Source: Neoconidiobolus thromboides FSU 785
Lineage: Eukaryota > Entomophthoromycota > Entomophthoromycetes > Entomophthorales > Neoconidiobolaceae
NCBI GenBank assembly: GCA_025603075.1
Contig: MU626262.1
Coordinates: 124,001-188,000, forward strand
DNA length: 64,000 nucleotides
Direction: 5' to 3'
Numbering within the stretch: position 1 is the stretch's first letter; each line of letters starts with the position of its first letter. The notes under the pieces were generated by a model. The model was not told the origin of the DNA, ran no database searches, and saw only the letters and a program-made list of their open reading frames with translations. Below are positions 1 to 10,131 of this stretch, piece by piece. The position numbers were made by a program, and so were the translations under genes.

Positions 1-1538
1 TACATGAGAAAAACGAGAGGATGCCCACCAAGTGGATAAATGATTAAGCTCTTCGTCGTAGCAAGTTGTTTCGTTACAGAATTGAGTCATGTCGAAGTAA
101 AAATGATTGATATGACAAATTTTTCTTTCTTTTTAAACCTTTTTGGGTGTGTAGAATTGTTGTCGTCATCTATTATTTCAACAAATCTGATGAAACGTCA
201 ACCTAAGAATAGTGCCAATTATTTATTTGATAACACAATTTGATTGAGTATAATTATAAGGGTTAAATGTGGGTAGTAAGTGTAAGTGCCAAAAAAATTG
301 GGATTAAACCAATCACCTTTATATGTAAGGTAACTAACATTTATTTAATTTCTCCTTTTTTTAATAGCAAAACTGACAAAAAAAACTCGTTATTTAAAGG
401 AGTAAAAAGCTAAACATAAAGTGAATGAATGTCTGATTAATAATTGAACACAGATGCCTTTTTTACCCGCTATTTTTTGCTTTTTATCCTTAAATTGATG
501 TTTTTAGTTAAGTCATCTATCAAATGAAAACATATCCATATGTTATTTAGACTTCATATTTTCAAAAAATTAAAATTGTAATCATCCACATCCAATAAAA
601 AGACACAAAAAAATGGTTTTTAAAAAACGAACTCTAGTTAAAGCTAACAGTAGTATAATTGAAAATTTCTTAATCATTGGCTCAATTTGACTAAAGGATA
701 AATGATTCCAATTTAAAATGAAAGTTTAGGTAAACTAGGGTTAAAAGCTCAAATCATTAATTGCAATAGATAAATTACTATCAAACTTCTTTTTTTATAA
801 ATCGCTAACAAGCTTTCTAAATTTAAATTTCAAGTATTTTCATCTGAACTAATGTCTTCAACTAAGAACTTTTTATCTTTTAGTTTAAGTAAAGCTTTTG
901 TCATGCTATTAATTGCTTCACATTTGACTTAAAAGTGATTGGTAGGAAGATAAAAAAAATTATCCGAAATCAGCCAATCAGTTATGATTATTTGTTTAAA
1001 TAAACTCAAATCAAAACAATTTTAATAGTTTATAACACATTTTTATAAAAATAAAAATAAATTTCATCATGTAGAATCTACCAAATTCTAATGCAAAAAT
1101 TAAATAAACGCAAATCTAACCTTATCTTTAATCACTTAACTTTTTTATAAATTAAAACTAATATAATAGCTAAATAATGTTAATTTGAAGTTAAAATAAG
1201 TTAAGGTTAAAGCTATAATTTAGAAACAATATAAAATGTTAATATTCTTTAATTTAAAATACTTGTGTTTATTTTTAATTAAACTATTATTAATTTATCT
1301 AAGTAAGTGTAATTATATTATAATGCAAACTTGTCATAAATATAAAAGTTATTAGCTTTAAAATTACTATGTTTTAATCAAAAATACTTTAAATAAGATA
1401 ACACTATTTATATGAATTAAGTTGAATAAAAAAGTTTGAATCAGTTTAGACTTTTAATAATTTTAAATAGTTTAAAATTGATTATGAAATATAATACTAT
1501 AAATGATAAGAATTTGTTAAAATTTATTAATAATGATA

Positions 1539-1643
1539 TATGGGAGTGTTTTCTTGGCTTCATTGCTTTTTATATCTTTTAAGCGCTATTTGAGCGGAAA
1601 ATTTTTTAGTAAAATTCTTGAACATAAAAATACATCCCCATAT
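1539..1643 (+). mobile_element. MITE-like inverted-repeat element, copy 1
   Basis: The element begins TATGGGAGTG and ends ACATCCCCATA, so its ends form an imperfect terminal inverted repeat. The core TTTTAAGCGCTATTTGAG lies between TTTTTCCA-like and TGGAAAA-like arms that can pair; in this copy they are degenerate (TTTTATAT and GCGGAAAA). TATA flanks both ends, consistent with a TA target duplication. Strand is given as the one on which the AAGCGCTATTTG core reads forward. Confidence 0.85.
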
Positions 1644-1931
1644 ATTAGCTTTTTAAATTATTTTTATTTATTGGAATTTAATATAGACTGTATTTATTAA
1701 ACAATAAGTATTAATTAACAAAACTGGTTTTTATATTATTTTGCTTTAAATACTTCTAGTTTATTTATTAATAAAAACTCTAAATAACTTTTAATAAAAA
1801 ATGTATTAATGCTTTTAAAAAAAAACTATTTTTAATATATTAAAGCATAATAATATAACGTATATATACAAATTTAGTATACTTAGTAGTCTTTATTTTA
1901 TATTATTTAACACTTAATTTACTTAAATATT

Positions 1932-1975
1932 ACTTAAAAATAGAAAAAATGACAAAGTTAAAAAAACACCCCTAT
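1932..1975 (-). mobile_element. MITE-like element, half-copy remnant
   Basis: Only one end is recognisable: an A-rich tract with AGAAAAAATGACAAAG and then AAAAAAACACCCCTA. It matches the GGAAAAAGTAATGAAGCC / AAAAACACTCCCATA half of the full-length copies. The other half is missing or too diverged to see. Confidence 0.6.
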
Positions 1976-2561
1976 TTAACTGTGAAATCTAATACTCAGT
2001 GATTGGAGTCAAAAACAGCTATTACCTGGTTGACTACACTGTAAGTCGAAAGGTTTTAGATTATATGACTAAGATATACTTGAATTACGAAGAATAGCAT
2101 GTGATAGGCTATGGAATATGTAAAACAAATAGAATAGACAGTACTAATGTAAAATCTACGTAAAATATTATTAAGTAAACTTAGTGGCTTTATCAAATGT
2201 TCGAGATATCAGGGAATAATTCAGTTAAAAAGCCTCGAGTTACTATGTTCTAAAATCTCCGACAAGTATGGATATCAAAACAAGAGGGTAATATTATTTG
2301 CAATGAAGTTGGAAATTATCACACCAAATTAAAATAAGAGACTCTAAATTGATTGTGCTTGAATTTGAGAACAGAGCAACTTAAGTGATTATTATGTTGT
2401 AGTCAATCATGAAGCTGACAAAGCGATTCTCACAATCGTCATTACATTAAAAGTTTAATGAATTATTTTAATAAAATAAACAATCCAGTAAGAAAATTTA
2501 TGAATATATTAATAAAAAACATAAAATTTTATATAAGTTTAATAATAATGAAAATTCATTA

Positions 2562-2664
2562 TATGGGGATGTTTTTCTGTATTTAAGAATTTTACCAACA
2601 AATTTTCCACTCAAATAGTGCTTAAAGATGGAAAAAGTAATGAAGGCAAAAAAACACTCCCATA
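2562..2664 (-). mobile_element. MITE-like inverted-repeat element, copy 2
   Basis: Full-length copy in the opposite orientation to copy 1. It starts TATGGGGATG, contains TTTTCCACTCAAATAGTGCT and GATGGAAAAAGTAATGAAG, and ends ACACTCCCATA. ATAT lies at both borders. Confidence 0.85.
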
Positions 2665-3130
2665 TCGTAGATTGAAATGATAGTTTTATAATGTTATGAT
2701 ATAATTATAAAATTAAATTTAATAAAAACAAGCATTAAAAGCTATATATATGATTTTAGTTTGTTTATGGATTGGTTAAAAAAAGCTATTTAATTATATT
2801 TGTTAAATTTTTATATATTAATGTTTATATAAATAGTACCAAAAAAAACAAAATTTATTATAAAAATTTCGATTCTAATGAAGCTTTGTTCTTTTAACTT
2901 GTTATCTTAATAATTTTGACCTAGTTTGATTTACTAAAAATACAATTATAAATATAAATAATATTTATTTATTTTTAATATTTAGTTCCATTTTCTATAA
3001 TAAAAAAACCTTCTCTATAAAACAAGTATTAAGAAAATATAAAAACAAACTAGAACTATTCTCAATGACATTCCAATTAAACACTGAGTAAACACCATAT
3101 CGAAGGCCTAGACAGTTTTTGTGAAATAAT

Positions 3131-3234
3131 GTGGTAGTATTTTTTTTTACTTCATTATTTTTTCCATCTTTTAAGCGCTGTTTGAGTGGAAAATTTGTTG
3201 GTAAAATTCTTAAATACAAAAATACATCCCCATG
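3131..3234 (+). mobile_element. MITE-like inverted-repeat element, copy 3
   Basis: Near-full copy with a degenerate left end (GTGGTAGTAT) and an intact interior: TTTTCCATCTTTTAAGCGCT, then GAGTGGAAAATTTGTTGG, then ACATCCCCATG. A spurious 74-codon minus-strand frame (2995-3219) is partly made of this element. Confidence 0.8.
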
Positions 3235-4190
3235 TGTTGCCTTATAATTTGTTTAATTTTAAGCAATGATTTATAATATTTTTACTTTAGATTACTATAG
3301 CTAGCTTTTAATTAAACAAAACATTTGTATATAGTTAAATCAATATTTAAGACAAAAATAAAGATTAAAGGTATTATTGACATTAGTCTATATGTTAATT
3401 ATAAAGTTTAAGAAAATATAATAATAGATTTAGGAAATGTTTATTATAAAATAAAACTTTAAAAAATTAAACTAAATTGATAAATAAATAATGAATTGGG
3501 TACTTTTAAGGTCATATGATAAACTCTACAAAATTTTAATGGATAAAACATAAATTACTTCTAAAATGTTTAAGTAAAAAATAAGAATAGATTATCTAAT
3601 TTTTATCATATTTAACAAAAATCCGGATTTTTTTAACTTTATATCCAATTTTATTTCTAAAAAAATATAATATTATTGAAATAAAATCATCAATGATGCA
3701 TTTTTTATTTACTAGTTATAACTACTTTATTATTTTATAGCTAGAAATTGTATACTGTTGATTACGATGAAAATTTTAATGACATTGGTAAATTTTATTT
3801 TTAAATTTGAAAGGGACAATGAGTACTTTTGAGGTTATAAAAAGTCATAGGAATCAATAAGGATTAAATAATAACAATCACTAATCATTAGTTGTTAGTG
3901 AAATACATTTATTCAGTGGAAACCTTGATTATAATTGGATGATTTATAAATAACTAGGAATATCATCAAATAAATGAGTAGGTTATACAATAGTACGGAA
4001 ATAACAAGAGAGATGGAACATTCTATTTTTATAAAAAAGAGTACTTTTGAGGTTATAGAAAAAAACACTAAATTAAAGAAAAACAAATAAACATGGAAAA
4101 ATATGTATATATAGAAAGACTTGAACTAATAAGATAGTTACCTTGCTTTATAAAAAAAATTTATAGAAAAACAAAGTAGATACCTAAAAG

Positions 4191-6248
4191 ATGGAAAATA
4201 AGACGAATGATTTAAACGATGAAAAGTTGTATGAAATCAATCCAATATTTGTTAAAAATATACTAGATTATAATGATAATCAGATCTTAAATGAAGGTGA
4301 CGATAACCCCATTGAGTTTACTTGGAGAGCATCAATACTAGGTTCCTTTTTAGGTTGTATCATAGCTACAAGCAATATGTATTTAGGATTGAAATCTGGA
4401 TGGACGTTTGCAGCTTCAATATTTGGAGCAATTTTAGGATATGGGATACTAAAACCGTGGTCAAAATTACCGACCTACCTAGGAGGAGGAGGCGAATTTG
4501 GTATAAAAGAAAATTGTACTATACAGACCGCAGCTGTAGCGGCAGGCGGTTTGTTTGCTGGGTATGTTTCAGGAATACCAGCAATGTTTCGATTAAATTT
4601 ACTTCCACCTTTAAATGAATGCTGGTCCATGTTCTTTTTATGGACCTTAGCAGCCGCTTTTTATGGTATGTTCTTTGCGGTTCCATTAAGACACTATTAT
4701 ATTATAAGCCAAAAATTAATCTTTCCTTCTCCTACAGCAGCAGCTAATACAATAATTTCTTTGCATAGTAAAAAAGACAGAACAGCAGCTACTAAAACTA
4801 AATGGTTGTTAAGCTCATTTATTATCTCAATTTTATATAAAATAACTGGTTATTTTATACCGACCATAATTGACCTTCATATATTATATTGGTTCTCATT
4901 AACAAATATTGATAACAATGTTTCACAAACTCTATCAACCATAGATTTGGTATGGAAGTGGCATTTTCAAGTCACAACGGCATTTTTTGGCGCAGGTATG
5001 ATGGTAGGATTAAACACAGCTATTTCTTTCTTTGTAGGGGACATATTGGCTTGGGGAATTATTGGTCCTTATTTATTTTATGATCAGGGTGATCAAGTAT
5101 TGAAAAATAAGCCATGGGGATTTAAAGATAATGGAGCTACCGTACAAACATGGAATTTATGGGTGGGGATAGTTATTTTACTATGCTCTTCATTTACTGA
5201 ATTATTTATGCAGTATAAATCATTATTATCTGCGGTCAAATCTGGTATAATTCAATTAAATAATTTATTAGCAAAAGTAATTCCCATTAAAAAAAGAATA
5301 TTCAATGGCTCTGATAATATAGATCCGGTCCCTATAGAAGGCCAAGTGCCAATTTGGATGTGGGTAACTGGAACACTAGCTTCATTACTTTTAACTGTCT
5401 TAGTTTTAAAATTTTACTTTGAAATGTCAATACCAGCTGGAATTCTAGCTGCTTTGTTGGGCTTTTTGTTTTCGTTCATTGGGTGTCAAACAGCAGGAGA
5501 AACCGACATTAACCCAACTGGCGTCATAGGGAAAGCGTCTCAATTTTGTTTTGCCGGTATACCAGCACCGAGCCTTAATATATTAAGATTAAATAATTTG
5601 ATTGCTGGTAGTGTGGCATCGGCATGTAGTCAACAAACAGTGGATATGGTAGGGGATTTAAAAACTGGTTATTTGTTAAATGTATCTCCACGTTCCCAAT
5701 TTTATGCTCAAATAGTTGGCTCCGTATTTGGTGTAGTTATTGCTGTTGTATTATTTATGTTATTTGCTACTGCTTATCCATGTATATTGGATATAAACTC
5801 TTCGACTGAAACATGTGAATTCCCAGTCCCTGGCGCAGCAGCTTGGACTGGGGTTACTATAGCGTTGACTAAAAATATTAATGATATCATACCTTTGTCA
5901 TGCAAAATAGCATGCTTGATATTTGCGATAGTAACTATAGTATCTACAGTACTTAAAAATACTTTGTTAAAGAATTATAGAGCTTATATGCCGAATTGGA
6001 ATTCTATTGGGTTAGCTTTTGTCAATTCAACACCATGCTTACCTGTTTCAAACTTATTAGGGGCAATTATTGGATTTATTTGGAATAAGTATAATCCTAA
6101 CCTATGGGGAATTGCCGGGATTCCACTAGCATCTGGATTAATTGCTGGTGAAGGTATTGGAGGACTCTTTCATGCTATCTTTAACCTTATTGGTCTATCA
6201 CAAGATGAATATGCTATTAAATTTGCATGTCCAAATAACAAATGTTGA
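4191..6248 (+). CDS. OPT-family membrane transporter, paralogue 1
   Basis: Predicted proton-coupled transporter of the oligopeptide transporter (OPT) superfamily. The 685-residue intronless protein resembles the uncharacterised yeast member YGL114W more than the classical peptide-transporting OPT1/OPT2 group. Visible signatures are a hydrophilic acidic N-terminus (residues 1-43), then many hydrophobic helices with ASNMYLGLK-type (here TSNMYLGLKSGW), KENCTIQTAAVAAGG, GETDINPTGVIGKASQF, VDMVGDLKTGYLL, SPRSQFYAQIVGSVFG and GLIAGEGIGGLFHAIFN. Substrate cannot be read from sequence; oligopeptides or metal chelates are typical of the family. It is the first of three tandem paralogues (the others start at 10132 and 14189). 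Oddities: one extra glycine in the loop before EFGIKEN (LGGGGEFG against WGGGEFG in paralogue 3), CSQQTVDM where the others have CGSQ, and mixed alanine and glycine codons, unlike the GCT/GGT-biased third copy. ATG at 4191 is the first in frame. Confidence 0.93.
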   Translation: MENKTNDLNDEKLYEINPIFVKNILDYNDNQILNEGDDNPIEFTWRASILGSFLGCIIATSNMYLGLKSGWTFAASIFGAILGYGILKPWSKLPTYLGGGGEFGIKENCTIQTAAVAAGGLFAGYVSGIPAMFRLNLLPPLNECWSMFFLWTLAAAFYGMFFAVPLRHYYIISQKLIFPSPTAAANTIISLHSKKDRTAATKTKWLLSSFIISILYKITGYFIPTIIDLHILYWFSLTNIDNNVSQTLSTIDLVWKWHFQVTTAFFGAGMMVGLNTAISFFVGDILAWGIIGPYLFYDQGDQVLKNKPWGFKDNGATVQTWNLWVGIVILLCSSFTELFMQYKSLLSAVKSGIIQLNNLLAKVIPIKKRIFNGSDNIDPVPIEGQVPIWMWVTGTLASLLLTVLVLKFYFEMSIPAGILAALLGFLFSFIGCQTAGETDINPTGVIGKASQFCFAGIPAPSLNILRLNNLIAGSVASACSQQTVDMVGDLKTGYLLNVSPRSQFYAQIVGSVFGVVIAVVLFMLFATAYPCILDINSSTETCEFPVPGAAAWTGVTIALTKNINDIIPLSCKIACLIFAIVTIVSTVLKNTLLKNYRAYMPNWNSIGLAFVNSTPCLPVSNLLGAIIGFIWNKYNPNLWGIAGIPLASGLIAGEGIGGLFHAIFNLIGLSQDEYAIKFACPNNKC

Positions 6249-7727
6249 CTTAATAAATGATTATTTTTAGCTTTAACCTTTCAATGTAAATTAGACTATT
6301 AGAATTTGACAAATTTATTTTTATACATTTGGTAAAACACAATCATTCGTATTATTGTAAAAAACAAACTGTGTTAATGAATGTTTATTTTATCTTGTGT
6401 GTGAATCAGTGATTTGTGACATTCAAATATTTGTATTTTAGATTAAAAATAAATAATCTTATAAATCTATATTTAATAAAATGTCTTAAATTAACTTAAA
6501 TAGTCTATAATTACATAAGCGAATAAAAAATGTATAATAAATTTAGCTTGGATTACACATAATAAAAACATTTTAAATAATATGAGTAATAAAATAATAA
6601 ATTATCGTTTATTAAAATTAAATTTGAAAAAGCTAATACTACAACTATAGTAGCATATACTAAATAACATAAAAAATAATAATTGGATAATTTAGTGGGG
6701 AAATGAAAATGGCTATTACATCAGCTTTATTCACAATAATATTTCTGTTTTTCTATTTCAAAAGGTGGATTTTATTTCAGTTTTTTTAATATAGTAAGAG
6801 TGTGTTTATTGCATAAAGTTGTAACACAATTTTTGTAGTTTCAGATTAAGGTAGTGTTTAATTGCATAATTTATTAAGTTTATAATTTAACTTTCTAGAA
6901 ATTAAAAATAGATAACTATTATATTGTTAAAAATTAAATTAAAGATCTAAGTTATACTTTTGGTTTATATTGTCAAGTTGGTTAAAAAATACATATAAGT
7001 CTTTGATGTCGTATAAAGCCAGTTGAGTCAAAAACGTTACTATTTAATAATAATTGTATTTTAGGTTATATCCCAAATCTCAATAATAAATTAGCTCTGG
7101 TATAAAAAATTATATTTACCAAAGAATAATAACATATTTGCTGTGTACATTCCCTGTAAAAAAATCAGTGCCTTAAACTGAATCTAAAACATAAAATGGG
7201 TATTTGAGGTTATTGAATAATCACAAATATTGTATAAATTTGACAAAAACATAGAAAAGTAATTAGTCACTAATCAATTGTTCATCGATTTAGAAGCACA
7301 GTCAAAGCTTATTGGCTCTAATTCTACCTTAAGATACGGAAAATTATAAATGATTAATTGATCATTAAAAATTATTTAACCAAATTAAAAGTAATTATCT
7401 AATCGCAAAGTTTCTTTTAATTTGCTAATATTTTTTATTTTAGCAAATAAAAAGTCTTATTAATTTCCTCAACAAATGAAATGCTTTTTTTCATAATAAA
7501 AGCGTTTAACTTCTCAAAATGGCAAAGTGATCTTATATTCACAAACCGGTCCCAGGTAAAAAAGGTGTAAGAAAACTGTTGTTGAAATAAGTAATAATTA
7601 GTAAATAAACCCAGAACTATTGGCTGGCTTAAAGCTATATGGTAGCTAGTATTTAAACTAAGATTAGGCTTGTATCCCTTTTTTTCTCAATTTCATTATT
7701 TTCATTTCATTAAAATTACTGTTAATA
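6249..7727. other. Intergenic region between OPT paralogue 1 and a hypothetical gene
   Basis: AT-rich with no usable reading frame. TTTGAGGTTAT (7203-7213) and TCACTAATCA (7267-7276) occur in the same order and similar spacing as in the upstream region of OPT paralogue 1 (3828 and 3878), which suggests a diverged shared repeat or duplicated upstream segment. Confidence 0.5.
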
Positions 7728-8486
7728 ATGTCGATTTCAAATAAGCATAAAAATAAAAAAGGTTGGAGAGCCTTTAAAGGAGTTGTGAAATCTTTATTTA
7801 AAGATAATGTTAAATTAAAGAGTGAACAAGCAGAGGAAATTCAATTTGATGGTTTTAGTTGGAGACCGCCTGTTATCCTCAGATTAGAAGAATCTGTATT
7901 TAATCCCGATTACTCGATAACTTTAGGATGTAGCAATAATAGCTCCAGTGAATCACTTACAGCATCGCTCTCAAGCTCATCTTCGATTACTATAGCACAT
8001 CCTTTTTATTTAAGTAAAGTACCCTCAAATGTAAAGATACCGTTAAAGAGTTCTATGAAATCTTTAAGAGCGTCACCTTCAGAACCATGCCTCAATGGAA
8101 TGATAGATAAAAGTGATTCGAGTCTTAACGACACTTTAAACTATCTAAACATTACATTTCATTTTGAAGACAATGATGAAGATAATGAAACTAAAGTTGT
8201 CATTCGTAGCCATACAGCAACCCCATTTAATAAGTGTAAGCGATTGCCATTTTCTAGTCAAGCTCAAGTTAAAACAAACCTTTCAAAAGCGAAGGCTTTA
8301 AGATTTGATGAGAATGTAGTTGTGTATGAAACTTATAACATTGAAGATTATCCAAGGACAGCAGTTGAGCCACCTGAGTTTACCAAGAAAGAACTCGAAA
8401 GAGTGAATAAGGAAATTAGGAAATACAAGCTAGGAGAAATGAGAGTCCATCCTGAGTCATTCAATAATCTACTTCTGTCAGTTTAA
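7728..8486 (+). CDS. Hypothetical fungal protein with conserved C-terminal motif
   Basis: Intronless 252-residue protein of unknown function. The N-terminus is basic (KHKNKKGWRAFKGVVKSLFK), followed by FDGFSWRPP and serine-rich low-complexity stretches (about residues 75-95 and 108-130). The last 61 residues read RFDENVVVYETYNIEDYPR, a linker, then EIRKYKLGEMRVHPESFNN. From memory this pattern (an F..NV.V.ET...EY.R block, then a basic helix ending YK..EM.VH..S) recurs at the end of poorly characterised fungal proteins, some of which dock phosphatases or act in cell polarity. I hold that family assignment loosely. It lies between OPT paralogues 1 and 2 on the same strand with no obvious functional link. 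Base composition is slightly less AT-rich than the flanks, supporting a real gene. Confidence 0.75.
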   Translation: MSISNKHKNKKGWRAFKGVVKSLFKDNVKLKSEQAEEIQFDGFSWRPPVILRLEESVFNPDYSITLGCSNNSSSESLTASLSSSSSITIAHPFYLSKVPSNVKIPLKSSMKSLRASPSEPCLNGMIDKSDSSLNDTLNYLNITFHFEDNDEDNETKVVIRSHTATPFNKCKRLPFSSQAQVKTNLSKAKALRFDENVVVYETYNIEDYPRTAVEPPEFTKKELERVNKEIRKYKLGEMRVHPESFNNLLLSV

Positions 8487-10131
8487 GTTATTTATCATAG
8501 GTATAGGTGCCAAAGTTGTATTTAAGGCACTATTTAGTACTATTTTTTTACATATCATGTTTACGTTTCGTTTTTACTCGTTCCTTTGTCTTTATTTATG
8601 AATTCAAATAAACATTTATCCACTTATTTAGCATTCTCAATATAATTTTTTAAAATTTTATGTATATTTATAAAAAAAAACACTAAATCATTACATAACT
8701 ATTTTACAACTGAACATGATGATGATATTAACTTGTGATTCCTTATTAAAATAGAATAAGCAATTTTTTCAACGTCTTTTTTAAAATCAACTTTAATTAT
8801 GTTTTATTTCAGTTTAAAGCTTAGTTAGAAATAAGAGTTGATTTATTAACACTATGTAAAAGAAGTCATTATTTGAAACAGACATCCTTAGTTATTAAAG
8901 TAAAATAATACAAGTTCTATTTTCTTGGGAAGGATTGGTTAGCTAAGTTACTTGGCTTCCATACTAAGCTCGGTTTTTCGCTATTTTATTTTAGCATTCA
9001 ATTCTACTAAAAAAATGGGCAATAGCTTAGCTATTTGGTTAAAAAACAAGGTTACTTTTTATTGAAAGTAGGCTTTTGAAGTTAGAACCTTATTTCAAAC
9101 CTTCAAATACTAAGTTAAAAAATAGTTTTGTTTTCCTGAGATGTTCCCTGGGTAAAAAGAAACTACTTTCGAAATTAGCAACTTCGTATATCATATTTAA
9201 TTGAAGTATTGATTTAGAATAAAAATAAAATAAAAATTCATTTCAATGTGTTTCTTGATAATATCTATCAAATAAGTAGAGTGTCAATGTTTTTATGTTA
9301 AATGTTTTTATACTCTATTAAGTAAAGTAAGTTTAAAGATACTTTTAGTCTTATAAATATTTAATAGGTGTAAAAAATGAACTCTAACCAAAATAGTCAG
9401 TCTAGCATTTACCCAACACCTCAATTTAAAAGAATAAACTTGTTTTGTATAAGCCTTGAAAATTTTAATTAGCTTTTATGTTTACTAAGTCTATATTTAT
9501 TTCAAAGAACTGTTTATACTAAAAATATAGAATATAAGTTTAGTTACATTAAGTCTCAATTTTATGCCATGCTATTATTTTTTACATAAAAAATCATAGC
9601 GTGTATTTAAATATACTTTATATAGTTGTGCAATATTACAACAAGATAGTCAAAATATATTCAAATGATCCTAAAGTAGTATGAATAATGTGATGATACA
9701 ATGAAAATCATAAATTATAACTACTCATTTTATTCGATGCTTAGTTGTTGTGTGATTGATAAAGCAATATAATGCAGGAAAGGTTCAGTATATTTTTGTA
9801 TAAAGCTATATCAATTGCATCTACTATATTTAATATACAAACGGTATTCAATATTTTTTATTAATACTATTAATGTATAAGGACGCTTTTGACATTATTT
9901 TTTTTCAGGGAGTATATAACAACGTGATTATTTTTTATTATTATTAATATCATATGTAGAACTTGTTGGGTAATAGCTGACAATCTTTTATAAAAAATTC
10001 AACAAGATTACTTTGTTTAGGAAACACTATCTGTTCACATTTAAATAAGATTTATTAATACTATTTAATAACATAACTTAAATAAGTATAAATATAGATA
10101 CTTTACATATTCTTCAAAAAAATTGTTTACT
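8487..10131. other. Intergenic region upstream of OPT paralogue 2
   Basis: About 1.6 kb, AT-rich. No gene, tRNA or element copy was recognised. 8941-9180 is less AT-biased but carries stops in all frames. Confidence 0.5.

Larger units (their letters stand above)
1..4190. other. Repeat-rich intergenic region, no credible gene
   Basis: I see no convincing coding sequence here. The short open frames (for example 40-243 on + and 2995-3219 on -) have low-complexity or repeat-derived translations. The stretch holds three near-complete copies of the roughly 105-bp inverted-repeat element (1539-1643, 2562-2664, 3131-3234), one half copy (1932-1975) and a 19-bp perfect direct repeat (3821-3839 and 4039-4057). 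About 1980-2450 looks visibly less AT-biased than its surroundings but gives no long reading frame. Confidence 0.7.

Noticed and set aside
40..243. 67-codon ORF at the window start
   Set aside because: Hydrophobic/low-complexity translation, no splice partner, no family similarity recognised.
2995..3219. 74-codon minus-strand ORF
   Set aside because: Much of it is translation of inverted-repeat element copy 3; the rest is low complexity. No protein-like features.
10123..10131. Upstream start of OPT paralogue 2
   Set aside because: The codon at 10123 is TTG; the first ATG in frame is 10132, which gives a sensible N-terminus.
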